5,622 nt of DNA from Phycisphaerae bacterium SM23_33 (GTDB taxonomy: Bacteria; Planctomycetota; Phycisphaerae; SM23-33): the NCBI GenBank assembly GCA_001303665.1, contig LJUF01000242.1:1-5622 (forward strand), given 5' to 3'. A program made the translations under genes and the position numbers. A model generated the notes under the pieces. That model was not told where the DNA came from. It saw only the letters and a program-made list of their open reading frames with translations, and did not search any database. This document shows positions 1 through 5,622 of the stretch, one piece after another. Within the stretch, counting starts at the first letter, position 1. Every line of letters begins with the position of its first letter.

Positions 1-1313
1 CGGGCGGCCTTCCGGCGGGGATCGGCTCCGGGCGCCAGGGCGATTCGAGCCAGCTCGGCCCCGCAGAGGCGCCGGTCGCCGGAAGCCCCGTCCACGATCA
101 GCACCCGCAGGCGGTCCACGACGTTGACCACCTGCTTGAGGGTGTTGTCGGCCGGGATGACATCCATGGAAAGGACCTCGGCCTCCAGGACGTGAGGCCC
201 GGGCCGCTCGAACTGGTGCTGGAAGTGCACGGTCTCCGCCGCCCCGGCGGGCAGATTCTCGACGCGCTGCGGCACCAGCGCCTCGCCGTCGATCGACAGC
301 TTGACCGCCGTGGCCAACACCGGTTCGGTGCCCGTATTGGCGATCTTGACGTCGATCCGCACCGGCCGATCCGTGCCCACGACCTGTCGGCCCAGCCTCA
401 CGGCGTCCACGGCCAGGTTGCGGTACGTCTTGGGCAGCTCCAGCGTGCGGCAGATGATCTCGGGCTTGGAGGGCATGTCCTCCAGCCCGGCGGCCAGGAA
501 ACCCCAGCTGGACTGGTTGTCCAGGTCCCAGCCGAGCTTCTGCGCGTCGGTCAACAGGACGATCTTCTTGGCGGGGTTGTGACCTTCGGCCAGGCTGGCC
601 GCCGCGGTGTTCAGCGCCTTGAGCACCTGCATCGATCCGCCGACGGGCCTGGCGCGGTCCAGGGCGTCGGCCAATTCCTGGTGGTCGGAAGTGGGGTTGG
701 CCACGGCCTTCCGCGGCGCCGAGCCGGCCACGATCACGCTGATCGCGTCCCCGGGCTTGCACCGCTCGACCACCGCTCGGGCCTCCTCGACGGCCCGCTG
801 GAAGTTGGTCTTGCCCTTGACCTTCATGCTCATCGACGCCGAGCCGTCCAGCACCAGGGCCACGTCCTTCTCGCCCGTAGCCGATTTCCACATGCGGCTC
901 TGGGCCAGATACTCCCGCCCGGTGGCAATGGCCGCCGCAACCACCAGCAGCGCCGCCACCCACAGCAGCAGCCACCGCAGGCGAACCATCGACCACATCG
1001 CCGTGGCGATTCCCGCAGCCAGCGCCGCAGCCAGCACCGAGGGCAACACCACCGCCCAGGGAATGACCGAGCGGCTGGGCAGGAACGGCCGAGCCATCGC
1101 CAACGCCAACAGGGCAAGCAGCAGGCACCGGATCGCCATCAGGATGACCTCCTCGATCATGATGTGCCGCTTGCGGGTCGTCAGCGAGGCCAGCAGGAAC
1201 TGCATCGCCCCCCAGTCCACCAGCTTGGCCTGTCGGCGATTGAGCAGGTGGATCAGGATCGGCGAGGCCAACGCGACCAGGCCGAACAGCATTGCCCAGT
1301 TCAAGAACGTCAT
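1..1313 (-). CDS. BatA-type membrane protein with VWA domain (C-terminus cut by window edge)
   Basis: The frame opens with ATG at 1313 and stays open for 437 codons to the left edge, so the C-terminus is missing. Residues 1-75 look like the BatA (aerotolerance) N-terminal domain: MTFLNWAMLFG, then ILIHLLNRR, a VDWGAMQFL segment and a second hydrophobic helix (about 55-75) ending in ARPFLP. Two more hydrophobic helices follow at about 86-106 and 112-131. A von Willebrand A domain spans about 148-290, with a DGSAS MIDAS motif at D156-S160 and LLTDAQK at 253-259. Residues about 297-397 look like a CARDB/Ig-type beta-sandwich (IANTGTEPV at 324-332). RVLIVDG at 403-409 resembles the start of the glutamine-amidotransferase-like fold that often ends planctomycete VWA proteins; this last point is inference. 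It overlaps the upstream DUF58 stop by four bases, so the two are probably co-translated. Likely role: membrane partner of the MoxR/DUF58 module, with the VWA domain binding a metal-dependent ligand. The family call is firm; the client is unknown. Confidence 0.88.
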   Translation of the reverse strand, partial: MTFLNWAMLFGLVALASPILIHLLNRRQAKLVDWGAMQFLLASLTTRKRHIMIEEVILMAIRCLLLALLALAMARPFLPSRSVIPWAVVLPSVLAAALAAGIATAMWSMVRLRWLLLWVAALLVVAAAIATGREYLAQSRMWKSATGEKDVALVLDGSASMSMKVKGKTNFQRAVEEARAVVERCKPGDAISVIVAGSAPRKAVANPTSDHQELADALDRARPVGGSMQVLKALNTAAASLAEGHNPAKKIVLLTDAQKLGWDLDNQSSWGFLAAGLEDMPSKPEIICRTLELPKTYRNLAVDAVRLGRQVVGTDRPVRIDVKIANTGTEPVLATAVKLSIDGEALVPQRVENLPAGAAETVHFQHQFERPGPHVLEAEVLSMDVIPADNTLKQVVNVVDRLRVLIVDGASGDRRLCGAELARIALAPGADPRRKAA

Positions 1314-2248
1314 TTCGTGCGGCTCTTGCGGCGTGCCAGGTAATACGCCAAGGCAACGCCAAAGTCTTGCCTGGTGGAAAGTTGCACGTAGTCGATGCTC
1401 ATCTGCCCGCAGCCCATCTGAATGCGATCGATGAACTTGCGGACCTCTTCGACATAGGCCGCCCGGATCGAACGGGGGTCCAGCTGTACATGATGCTCGG
1501 TGATCTCCAGGTTCCGGAAATCACTCCACTGCTCGAAGGGGAACGTCAGCTCCTCCTCGGCCATCACGTGGAGGACGAGGACCTCGTGCTTGCGATAGCG
1601 GAAGTGGTGCAGGGCTGCCAGGAGCTCGTCCACGTCGTCGAACAGGTCGGAGATGATGACGATCAGCCCCCGGCGGTGGGCCCGTTCGGCGATGTCGTGG
1701 AAGATGGGCGCCAGGGACGTCTCCTCGCCCGGCACGGTCTCGCAAAGCTCCTGAAGCACGACGCGGAGGTGATTGACGCGGCTGCGGGCGGGGATGTAGC
1801 GGCGGATCTCGGTGTCGAACGTCACCAGGCCCACCGCATCCTGCTGGTGGATCATCAGGTGGGCCAATGAGGCAGCTAAGTATTGGCCATAGTAAAACTT
1901 ACTGAGCCTTCTCCCGTTGTGCCTCGCCGCGGCGGCCCCGGTGTATTTCATCGATCCCGACGCATCCAGCAGGATCACCGAGCGGAGGTTGGTCTCCTCG
2001 ATGTACTGCTTGACGTAATACCGGTCGGACTTGCCGTAGACCCGCCAGTCCAGGTCGCGGATGCAATCGCCGGGGGTGTACTGGCGATGCTCGGCGAACT
2101 CCACGCTGAAGCCCTTGAAGGGGCTCTTGTGACGCCCGGCAACGAACCCCTCAACGACCCCCCGGGCGATCAGCTCCAGCCGGTGGATCTTGGCCAGGAC
2201 CGTCGGGTCCAGCAGCTGCATGTACTCGGGTTGATTGGCTTGTTCCAT
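1310..2248 (-). CDS. DUF58 domain protein with VWA-like MIDAS fold
   Basis: This is a 312-residue soluble protein with no signal peptide or membrane helix. It carries the DUF58 signature: GRHKSPFKGFSVEF at about 38-51, R55-x-Y57, GD at 60-61, RDLDW at 64-68, then YVKQYIEE at 78-85. The following VWA-like domain has an intact MIDAS motif DASGSM at 95-100, the likely MIDAS threonine in the ETSL segment near 176-179, and IISDLFDD at 198-205. Family members are encoded beside MoxR ATPases and are thought to act with them in maturing or assembling client proteins; the exact activity is not established. The ATG at 2248 has no convincing Shine-Dalgarno sequence. A second in-frame ATG at residue 10 (2221) is no better supported, so the longer form is kept. 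The gene begins 73 bases after the epimerase-like gene and ends in an ATGA overlap with the BatA-type gene, so it lies inside one operon. The family call is strong; the start is less sure. Confidence 0.93.
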   Translation of the reverse strand: MEQANQPEYMQLLDPTVLAKIHRLELIARGVVEGFVAGRHKSPFKGFSVEFAEHRQYTPGDCIRDLDWRVYGKSDRYYVKQYIEETNLRSVILLDASGSMKYTGAAAARHNGRRLSKFYYGQYLAASLAHLMIHQQDAVGLVTFDTEIRRYIPARSRVNHLRVVLQELCETVPGEETSLAPIFHDIAERAHRRGLIVIISDLFDDVDELLAALHHFRYRKHEVLVLHVMAEEELTFPFEQWSDFRNLEITEHHVQLDPRSIRAAYVEEVRKFIDRIQMGCGQMSIDYVQLSTRQDFGVALAYYLARRKSRTK

Positions 2249-2265
2249 GGTGCTTGCCGAGCCGG

Positions 2266-2282
2266 GGGCCTGGCGAAGGCCC
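2266..2282 (-). repeat. Short hairpin in the spacer before the DUF58 gene
   Basis: A perfect 6-bp inverted repeat (GGGCCT / AGGCCC) with a 5-base loop lies in the 73-base spacer between the epimerase-like gene and the DUF58 start. No T run follows it in the reading direction, so it is not a typical intrinsic terminator. It could weaken read-through or protect an mRNA end, or be chance in GC-rich DNA. The rest of the spacer has an AT-richer patch (about 2295-2315) with a TATATG hexamer on the minus strand, but no convincing -35 partner. Confidence 0.25.
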
Positions 2283-2321
2283 GGGGGCAGGTCTGCATAT
2301 ACGTCCTTTTCTCAGCGGAGC

Positions 2322-3095
2322 TTATGTCTCTTCGATCTGGCGTCTCAGCTCTGCCAGGGCCGCGGCCGCCTGATCGTCGAGGTTCTGCCAGTTGCACTCC
2401 AGGCTGTAGGCGCCGTCATATCCGGCCTGCCTCAGCGGGCGGAAGTAGGGGCGCAGGTCCTCGCCGTGCACGCCGGGCGGAGTGCGGCCCTCCAGCTCGG
2501 CCACGTGCACGTGGGCGATGAGCTCGCCGGCCTCGTCCAGAGACCCGGGCGGGTCGCCGTCGGCGGCCATGTGGAACGTGTCCGCCAGCAGCCGGACGCT
2601 GGGATGGTCCGCGCGACGGACGAGGTCGGCCCCCTCGCCGACCGTGGTGATGATGTTGCAGTCCCGCTTCTGGAGCGGCTCGACGACGAGTGTCACGCCG
2701 TGGTCGGCCGCCATCGGGCCCCATCGCTTCAGGTGGTCGGTCAACTGCCGGGTGGCTTCAGCATGCTCGAATCCGTCGGGCACGCGCCGCGACCCGCCGG
2801 AGCCGAACACGATGGTGCGGATGCCGACCTTCTCGGCGCGGCAGAGGGCCGTCCTGACGTAAGAGTCGAGATCTTCGACGTTTACGTTCGGGCCGGTGCA
2901 GGGGAGGCTCCCGGGCAGGAAGCAGTTGGCCGCGAGGATGGGACGCGGCGCGGACTGGGCAGCGGCCAGCTGCGGAGCAAAGGCGTCCTCGTCGGCCTGG
3001 GGCTTCAGGAGGCCCTGGACGTTGGCCTCGATAAAGTCCAGCCCGGGCGGGGGTTGTCGCCAAGTGCCGGGCCCAGCACAGATTCCCAGTTTCAC
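2322..3095 (-). CDS. Sugar phosphate isomerase/epimerase-like TIM-barrel protein
   Basis: This 257-residue protein belongs to the xylose-isomerase-like TIM-barrel / AP-endonuclease-2 superfamily, whose members isomerise or epimerise sugars or cyclitols using a divalent metal. Probable metal-site positions are seen in order: E139 in TLVVEPLQ, D172 and H175 in LLADTFHM, H195 and H197 in AHVHVAE, and E233 in YSLECNW. This matches the usual E-D-H-E pattern of D-tagatose 3-epimerase-like enzymes. There is no signal peptide, so it should be cytoplasmic. Length is slightly short but normal for the family (about 250-300). The start is GTG at 3095, chosen because AAGGAG lies six bases upstream and the barrel begins at once with MKLGIC. 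It sits 76 bases after the MoxR gene and 73 before the DUF58 gene, all on one strand, suggesting co-transcription. The substrate cannot be read from sequence, and a non-sugar substrate is possible. The superfamily call is firm; its link to the MoxR module is inference. Confidence 0.9.
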   Translation of the reverse strand: MKLGICAGPGTWRQPPPGLDFIEANVQGLLKPQADEDAFAPQLAAAQSAPRPILAANCFLPGSLPCTGPNVNVEDLDSYVRTALCRAEKVGIRTIVFGSGGSRRVPDGFEHAEATRQLTDHLKRWGPMAADHGVTLVVEPLQKRDCNIITTVGEGADLVRRADHPSVRLLADTFHMAADGDPPGSLDEAGELIAHVHVAELEGRTPPGVHGEDLRPYFRPLRQAGYDGAYSLECNWQNLDDQAAAALAELRRQIEET

Positions 3096-3101
3096 CGATC
3101 A

Positions 3102-3107
3102 CTCCTT
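3102..3107 (-). promoter_or_regulatory. Strong ribosome binding site for the epimerase-like gene
   Basis: AAGGAG on the minus strand is followed by a six-base spacer and GTG. It is the best Shine-Dalgarno match in the window and is the reason for choosing the GTG at 3095 as the start. A GTG at 3102 in another frame overlaps the site itself and is not credible. Confidence 0.75.
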
Positions 3108-3171
3108 CGCCCGCCGGCGGCTCCGGCCCAGTGCGGCGCGTCTGTAGGTAATTGACGCTTGCCGGCCGATG

Positions 3172-4221
3172 TTACACCAGGGCTTCCACTTCGGGGCGGA
3201 TCTCGCTGAGCAGGCGAAGGACGACCTCGTCGGAGGTGATCCCCGCCGCCTCGGCGTTGAAGGTGGTCAGCACGCGGTGACGCAGGACCGGCAGGGCCAC
3301 CTCGCGAACGTCTTCGGTGGTCGTGTGGTATCTTCCATGCAGGATGGCGCGGGCCTTCGCCGCCAGGACCATGTAAATGCTGGCCCGGGGCCCGGCGCCC
3401 CAGTTGACCAGTTCGTTGATGAAGTCCGGCGCCTCGTGGCTGCCCGGGCGGCTAGCGCGGGCCAGATCGCGGGCGTAGTGGAACACGTGGTCGGCCACCG
3501 GCACGCGCCGCACGATGTGCTGGAGCTGGAGGATGTCTTCCCCGGTCAGGGCCACCTCCAGGGCCGCCTCGTAGGTGCCGGTAACCTGCTTCATGATGGC
3601 GATCTCCTCGCGGCTGGAGGGGTAATCGACCACGATGTGGAACATGAAGCGGTCCAACTGCGCTTCCGGCAGGGGGTAGGTGCCTTCCTGCTCAATGGGG
3701 TTCTGGGTGGCCAGCACGAAGAACGGCTCGGGCAGGACGTAGTCCTTTTCGCCCACCGTGACCATGTGCTCCTGCATCGCCTCCAGGAGGGCGGCCTGGG
3801 TCTTGGGGGGCGTGCGGTTGATCTCGTCCGCCAGGATCATGTTCGCGAACAGAGGCCCGTGAACGAACCGGAAGATCCGCTTGCCCGTGGTGCGATCTTC
3901 CTCCAGCACGTCGGTGCCGGTGATGTCCGAGGGCATCAGGTCCGGCGTGAACTGGATCCGCTTGAACGTCAGGTGGAGGACCTGGCTGAGCGTGCTGACC
4001 ATGAGCGTCTTGGCCAGCCCGGGCACGCCCACCAGCAGGGCGTGTCCCCGGCAGAAGATCGCCAGCAGCAGCTGCTCGATGACCTCCTGCTGCCCGACGA
4101 TCACGCGGGAGATCTGGTTGGTCATCTTCTCATAGGCGGCGCCGAGGGCCTTGACGGCCTCCACGTCCTCGTGCGTGCCGACAGCGGGGGTCTGTTGGGC
4201 TGGCTGGGGGGGTTGTGACAT
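3172..4221 (-). CDS. moxR: MoxR-family AAA+ ATPase
   Basis: This is a 349-residue cytoplasmic ATPase of the MoxR group (AAA_3 plus lid). Visible motifs are Walker A GVPGLAKT at 65-72, Walker B MILADEINR at 128-136 with D132/E133, sensor 1 at N174 within LATQNPIEQEGTYPLPE, LDRF with R191, and sensor 2 GAGPRAS at 275-281 with R279. All key residues are intact and the length is typical. Family members are chaperone-like ATPases that act with VWA proteins to mature, activate or insert metals into partners, as known for methanol dehydrogenase maturation and for RavA. The ATG at 4221 is chosen because GGAG lies eight bases upstream and the MoxR-type N-terminus follows; a GTG at 4278 would add an atypical 19-residue leader. 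It is the first gene of the apparent operon, behind a 409-base leader region. The DUF58 and BatA-type genes downstream are the usual partners. The symbol denotes the family, not a proven orthologue. Confidence 0.96.
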   Translation of the reverse strand: MSQPPQPAQQTPAVGTHEDVEAVKALGAAYEKMTNQISRVIVGQQEVIEQLLLAIFCRGHALLVGVPGLAKTLMVSTLSQVLHLTFKRIQFTPDLMPSDITGTDVLEEDRTTGKRIFRFVHGPLFANMILADEINRTPPKTQAALLEAMQEHMVTVGEKDYVLPEPFFVLATQNPIEQEGTYPLPEAQLDRFMFHIVVDYPSSREEIAIMKQVTGTYEAALEVALTGEDILQLQHIVRRVPVADHVFHYARDLARASRPGSHEAPDFINELVNWGAGPRASIYMVLAAKARAILHGRYHTTTEDVREVALPVLRHRVLTTFNAEAAGITSDEVVLRLLSEIRPEVEALV

Positions 4222-4226
4222 TCGTT

Positions 4227-4233
4227 CTTCTCC
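4227..4233 (-). promoter_or_regulatory. Ribosome binding site of the MoxR gene
   Basis: GGAGAAG on the minus strand ends five bases before the ATG at 4221, with its GGAG core eight bases away. It supports this ATG over the upstream in-frame GTG at 4278. Confidence 0.65.
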
Positions 4234-4332
4234 AGTTGGCGGATGATCGACCCGTTCGCCCACCGGCCGGCCGCACACAGCCCGCCACCGGCCCCGGCGG
4301 CTCGGCAGGGACTCACCGGTCTCCTCGTACCG

Positions 4333-4346
4333 GGCACGAACGTGCC
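4333..4346. repeat. Perfect 6-2-6 palindrome in the MoxR leader
   Basis: GGCACG and CGTGCC are perfect inverted arms around a 2-bp centre. It could be a small operator or, in RNA, a 5-bp hairpin with a tetraloop. It lies about 110 bases upstream of the MoxR start. A match this short can arise by chance in GC-rich DNA. Confidence 0.3.
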
Positions 4347-4395
4347 AGGCTGCTCAAGCCGAACAGCGATTCCCTTCCTGAGCGCCATCCTGCCC

Positions 4396-4440
4396 CGTCC
4401 TTGGAGGCGGCGTTCGCACCACAGTGCCACTCCAAGAACG
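4396..4440 (-). repeat. Inverted repeat / stem-loop in the MoxR leader
   Basis: On the minus strand the arms CGTTCTTGGAG (4440-4430) and CTCCAAGGACG (4406-4396) pair over 11 positions, ten Watson-Crick plus one G-U wobble as RNA, around a 23-base loop. The loop can fold further through GCAC/GUGC. It is the longest clear inverted repeat in the window. It may be a regulatory RNA structure or a DNA operator, and it overlaps the proposed -10 box. No T run follows either arm, so it is not a classic terminator. Confidence 0.55.
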
Positions 4441-4465
4441 TACGGCGAACCTGGAGAATTGCCAA
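4437..4465 (-). promoter_or_regulatory. Possible sigma70-type promoter for the MoxR operon
   Basis: The minus strand has TTGGCA (4465-4460, five of six matches to TTGACA), an ideal 17-base spacer and TACGTT (4442-4437, keeping the TA....T core of the -10 box). Transcription would start near 4430, giving a leader of roughly 210 bases. The -10 overlaps the outer arm of the 4396-4440 inverted repeat, so the two predictions may compete or be functionally linked. The -10 match is weak. Confidence 0.3.
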
Positions 4466-4588
4466 GGCTTTTGCGCGGATATTTTTGGGTGGTCGGCCGG
4501 CTTGGCGCACGGCCGGAGACGTGCCTGCCCCGGGGCCCGGGTCGGGCAGCGTCGCGCGAAGCCGCCTGCACGGGCAAATCCCCGCAGG

Positions 4589-4612
4589 AAACGCCCGCCA
4601 GGGCGGCGGGCG
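4589..4612 (-). terminator. Likely intrinsic terminator of the right-hand membrane protein gene
   Basis: On the minus strand CGCCCGCC (4612-4605) and GGCGGGCG (4599-4592) form a perfect 8-bp GC stem around a 5-base loop, followed at once by TTT (4591-4589). It begins 18 bases after the TGA at 4631. The T run is short, so termination may be partial, but its location between two transcription units fits. Confidence 0.6.
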
Positions 4613-4630
4613 GAACCGAGGCGGGGGACC

Positions 4631-5622
4631 TCAGGGCTGGGAGGACAGGTCTTTGCCCGCAAAGGCCGGCAGCAGGAAACTGTCGGTGACGTTCACGGGC
4701 GTCTCGTCGCCCCGGTACTCGAAGATGCCCTCGGCGAGGTAGATGTTGTTGCCCTGCACGCCGGCGCCGGCCTGTTCCTTCCACTCCACGTGCATGTCGA
4801 AGTACAGGACGTTCTGTCCGGTGGCGTCGTGGTTGTCGCTGGCGAGGGCTCGGACGCGGTTGCGGAGAAAGCGACCGTCGCGGAAGACGGGGGTGTGGTC
4901 GGCCAGGATGGCCATGCTGGCGGCGACGGCGATCAGTTCCCGGTCGAGGCGGGACAGGGCGCTGGGCCCCAGGGTGTGCTGATAGGAGTAATGGATGAAT
5001 CTGCCGCTGGGGAAATCGTCCATGTCGGGCTCGAGCTCGAAGCCGGCCTCCTCGGCGCTGGCCACGCCGGGACACTGGAACGTCCCCGGCGCCGCGAAGC
5101 CCTGCTTGACCAGCTTGAACAGGCCGACGGAGTTGCTCACGGCCGGCTGGTCCTGCCCCGGCAGCCAGCGGCGGTTCAGGCTGATGACCGACGGCAGGTA
5201 CCCGTCGCCGGCGTTGGCGTAGGAGCGGATGGCCGTGCCGATCCCCCCGACGTTGGCCCGGCAGTAGACCCGCAGTGCCTGATGCCGGGCGCGGCGCATC
5301 GACGGGACGAACACGAAGGCCAGCAGGATCGCCGCGGCGGCAATCGCGCCCAGCTCCCGGAGGGAAAACACCGGCCGGTGGACGCCTCCGCGGATCTCCT
5401 GCTCGGCGGCTGCCCGCTGCTCCTCGCGCTCGCGGCGGATCCGCGCCATCGTATCGGCCGCCAGATCCTCCGGCGGCTCCGCCGCAGGCAGCAGGTCCAG
5501 GGCCTGGAAGGTGTGGCGCAGGTCGTCGTGCAGCGCGCCGAACGCCTGGTCCTGCGCCAAGCGGTCCTGCACCGCCTGGCGGGCGGGCGGCTCGCACCGC
5601 TCCAGCAGGTACTCAATCAGCA
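4631..5622 (-). CDS. Membrane protein: anti-sigma-like N-terminus joined to pseudopilin-like outer domain (5' end at window edge)
   Basis: The frame is open from the right edge to TGA at 4631, with 329 full codons visible. The codon cut by the edge ends in TG, so the true start could lie exactly there or a little upstream; an in-frame GTG at 5572 would cut the first helix and is not favoured. Visible residues 1-75 are helical and charged, and resemble anti-sigma/zinc-finger-like N-termini (LIEYLLE, PPARQAVQDRLAQD), but lack the HxxxCxxC zinc motif. FSLREL at 85-90 and a hydrophobic helix to about 106 resemble a type IV prepilin N-terminus, followed by PSMRRAR and a RANVGGIGTAIRSYANAGDGYLP segment typical of planctomycete pseudopilin-like proteins. 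Near the C-terminus H264 and D275 sit in NVLYFDMHVEW, a variant of the H-X9-DG tail. Expected topology is N-terminus inside, about 220 residues outside. It may sense an envelope state for an ECF sigma factor encoded off the edge; that role is inference. A hairpin terminator follows it. Confidence 0.8.
   Translation of the reverse strand, partial: LIEYLLERCEPPARQAVQDRLAQDQAFGALHDDLRHTFQALDLLPAAEPPEDLAADTMARIRREREEQRAAAEQEIRGGVHRPVFSLRELGAIAAAAILLAFVFVPSMRRARHQALRVYCRANVGGIGTAIRSYANAGDGYLPSVISLNRRWLPGQDQPAVSNSVGLFKLVKQGFAAPGTFQCPGVASAEEAGFELEPDMDDFPSGRFIHYSYQHTLGPSALSRLDRELIAVAASMAILADHTPVFRDGRFLRNRVRALASDNHDATGQNVLYFDMHVEWKEQAGAGVQGNNIYLAEGIFEYRGDETPVNVTDSFLLPAFAGKDLSSQP

Larger units (their letters stand above)
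4222..4630 (-). other. Gene-free region between two transcription units; leader of the MoxR operon
   Basis: This 409-base stretch separates the stop of the right-hand membrane protein from the MoxR start. In reading direction it holds a terminator-like hairpin (4612-4589), a very GC-rich self-complementary block (4525-4549, outer arms CTGCCC/GGGCAG around an inner CCGGG-G-CCCGG) with no T tail, an AT-richer patch (about 4474-4486), a possible promoter (4465-4437), an 11-bp-stem inverted repeat (4440-4396), a 6-2-6 palindrome (4346-4333) and a ribosome binding site. The hexamer CACCGG recurs at 4261, 4286 and 4314. Open frames crossing it lack family features and I do not call a gene. If the promoter is real, the 5' leader is about 200 bases, long enough for regulation. 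Confidence 0.6.

Noticed and set aside
192..1434. Long plus-strand open frames opposite the BatA-type gene
   Set aside because: They lie over a minus-strand frame with clear BatA and VWA motifs. Their translations are Arg/Gln/His- or Ser/Ala-rich with no family features, as expected from antisense frames in GC-rich DNA.
2235..4218. Plus-strand open frames opposite the epimerase-like and MoxR genes
   Set aside because: The opposite strand holds complete proteins with catalytic motifs and ribosome binding sites. The plus frames show no motifs and are shadows.
4222..4278. Longer MoxR start at the in-frame GTG (4278)
   Set aside because: The added 19 residues do not look like a MoxR N-terminus, while the ATG at 4221 has a good GGAG at proper distance.
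4261..4320. Three copies of CACCGG, considered as a repeat array
   Set aside because: The spacing is uneven (25 and 28 bases) and the unit is only six bases in very GC-rich DNA. It does not resemble a CRISPR array or iteron set.
4306..4330. Resemblance to part of a B12-box (GGAGACCGG on the minus strand)
   Set aside because: Only a few bases match, and the other conserved elements of a cobalamin riboswitch are not seen upstream.
4313..4510. A 65-codon minus-strand frame in the MoxR leader
   Set aside because: It has no recognised domain and no convincing ribosome binding site, and it crosses the inverted repeat and possible promoter. A leader peptide cannot be excluded but is not supported.
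4122..5597. A 491-codon minus-strand frame running across the right-hand gene and the MoxR start
   Set aside because: It is out of frame with both recognised proteins and is dominated by Arg, Pro and Gly. It ignores the terminator-like hairpin and the MoxR start signals.

Overview
The window is GC-rich and every gene I can support lies on the minus strand, so it reads from right to left. The gene families and their style point to Planctomycetota, perhaps a Phycisphaerae-like or related lineage: a MoxR/DUF58/BatA-type von Willebrand cluster, a xylose-isomerase-like TIM-barrel protein, and a prepilin-like protein with an 'H-X9-DG'-style tail. The lineage is an inference from gene style; no marker gene is present.

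Layout, in reading direction. (1) 5622-4631: a membrane protein whose 5' end is cut by the window edge. It has an anti-sigma-like N-terminal helical segment, one transmembrane helix inside a degenerate prepilin-type motif, and a pseudopilin-like outer domain. A GC-rich hairpin with a short T run follows (about 4612-4587). (2) 4630-4222: a 409-base gene-free stretch with that terminator, a possible sigma70-type promoter, an 11-bp-stem inverted repeat and a smaller perfect palindrome. (3) 4221-3172: a MoxR-family AAA+ ATPase. (4) 3095-2322: a sugar phosphate isomerase/epimerase-like TIM-barrel protein with a GTG start and a strong ribosome binding site. (5) 2248-1310: a DUF58 protein with an intact MIDAS motif. 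(6) 1313-1: a BatA-type membrane VWA protein that overlaps the DUF58 stop by four bases and runs off the left edge with no stop codon in 437 codons.

Genes 3-6 look like one operon: same strand, spacers of 76 and 73 bases, then an ATGA overlap. In known MoxR systems, the ATPase works with VWA/DUF58 partners as a chaperone-like module that matures, assembles or inserts metals into client proteins, often at the cell envelope. The unusual part is the TIM-barrel gene between the ATPase and the DUF58 gene, which could be a client, a metabolic partner or a passenger. The right-hand membrane protein seems to be a separate transcription unit. I see no mobile element, CRISPR array, tRNA or rRNA, and nothing that amounts to a clearly new system. 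The closest candidates are the anti-sigma/pseudopilin fusion and the structured leader ahead of the MoxR gene.
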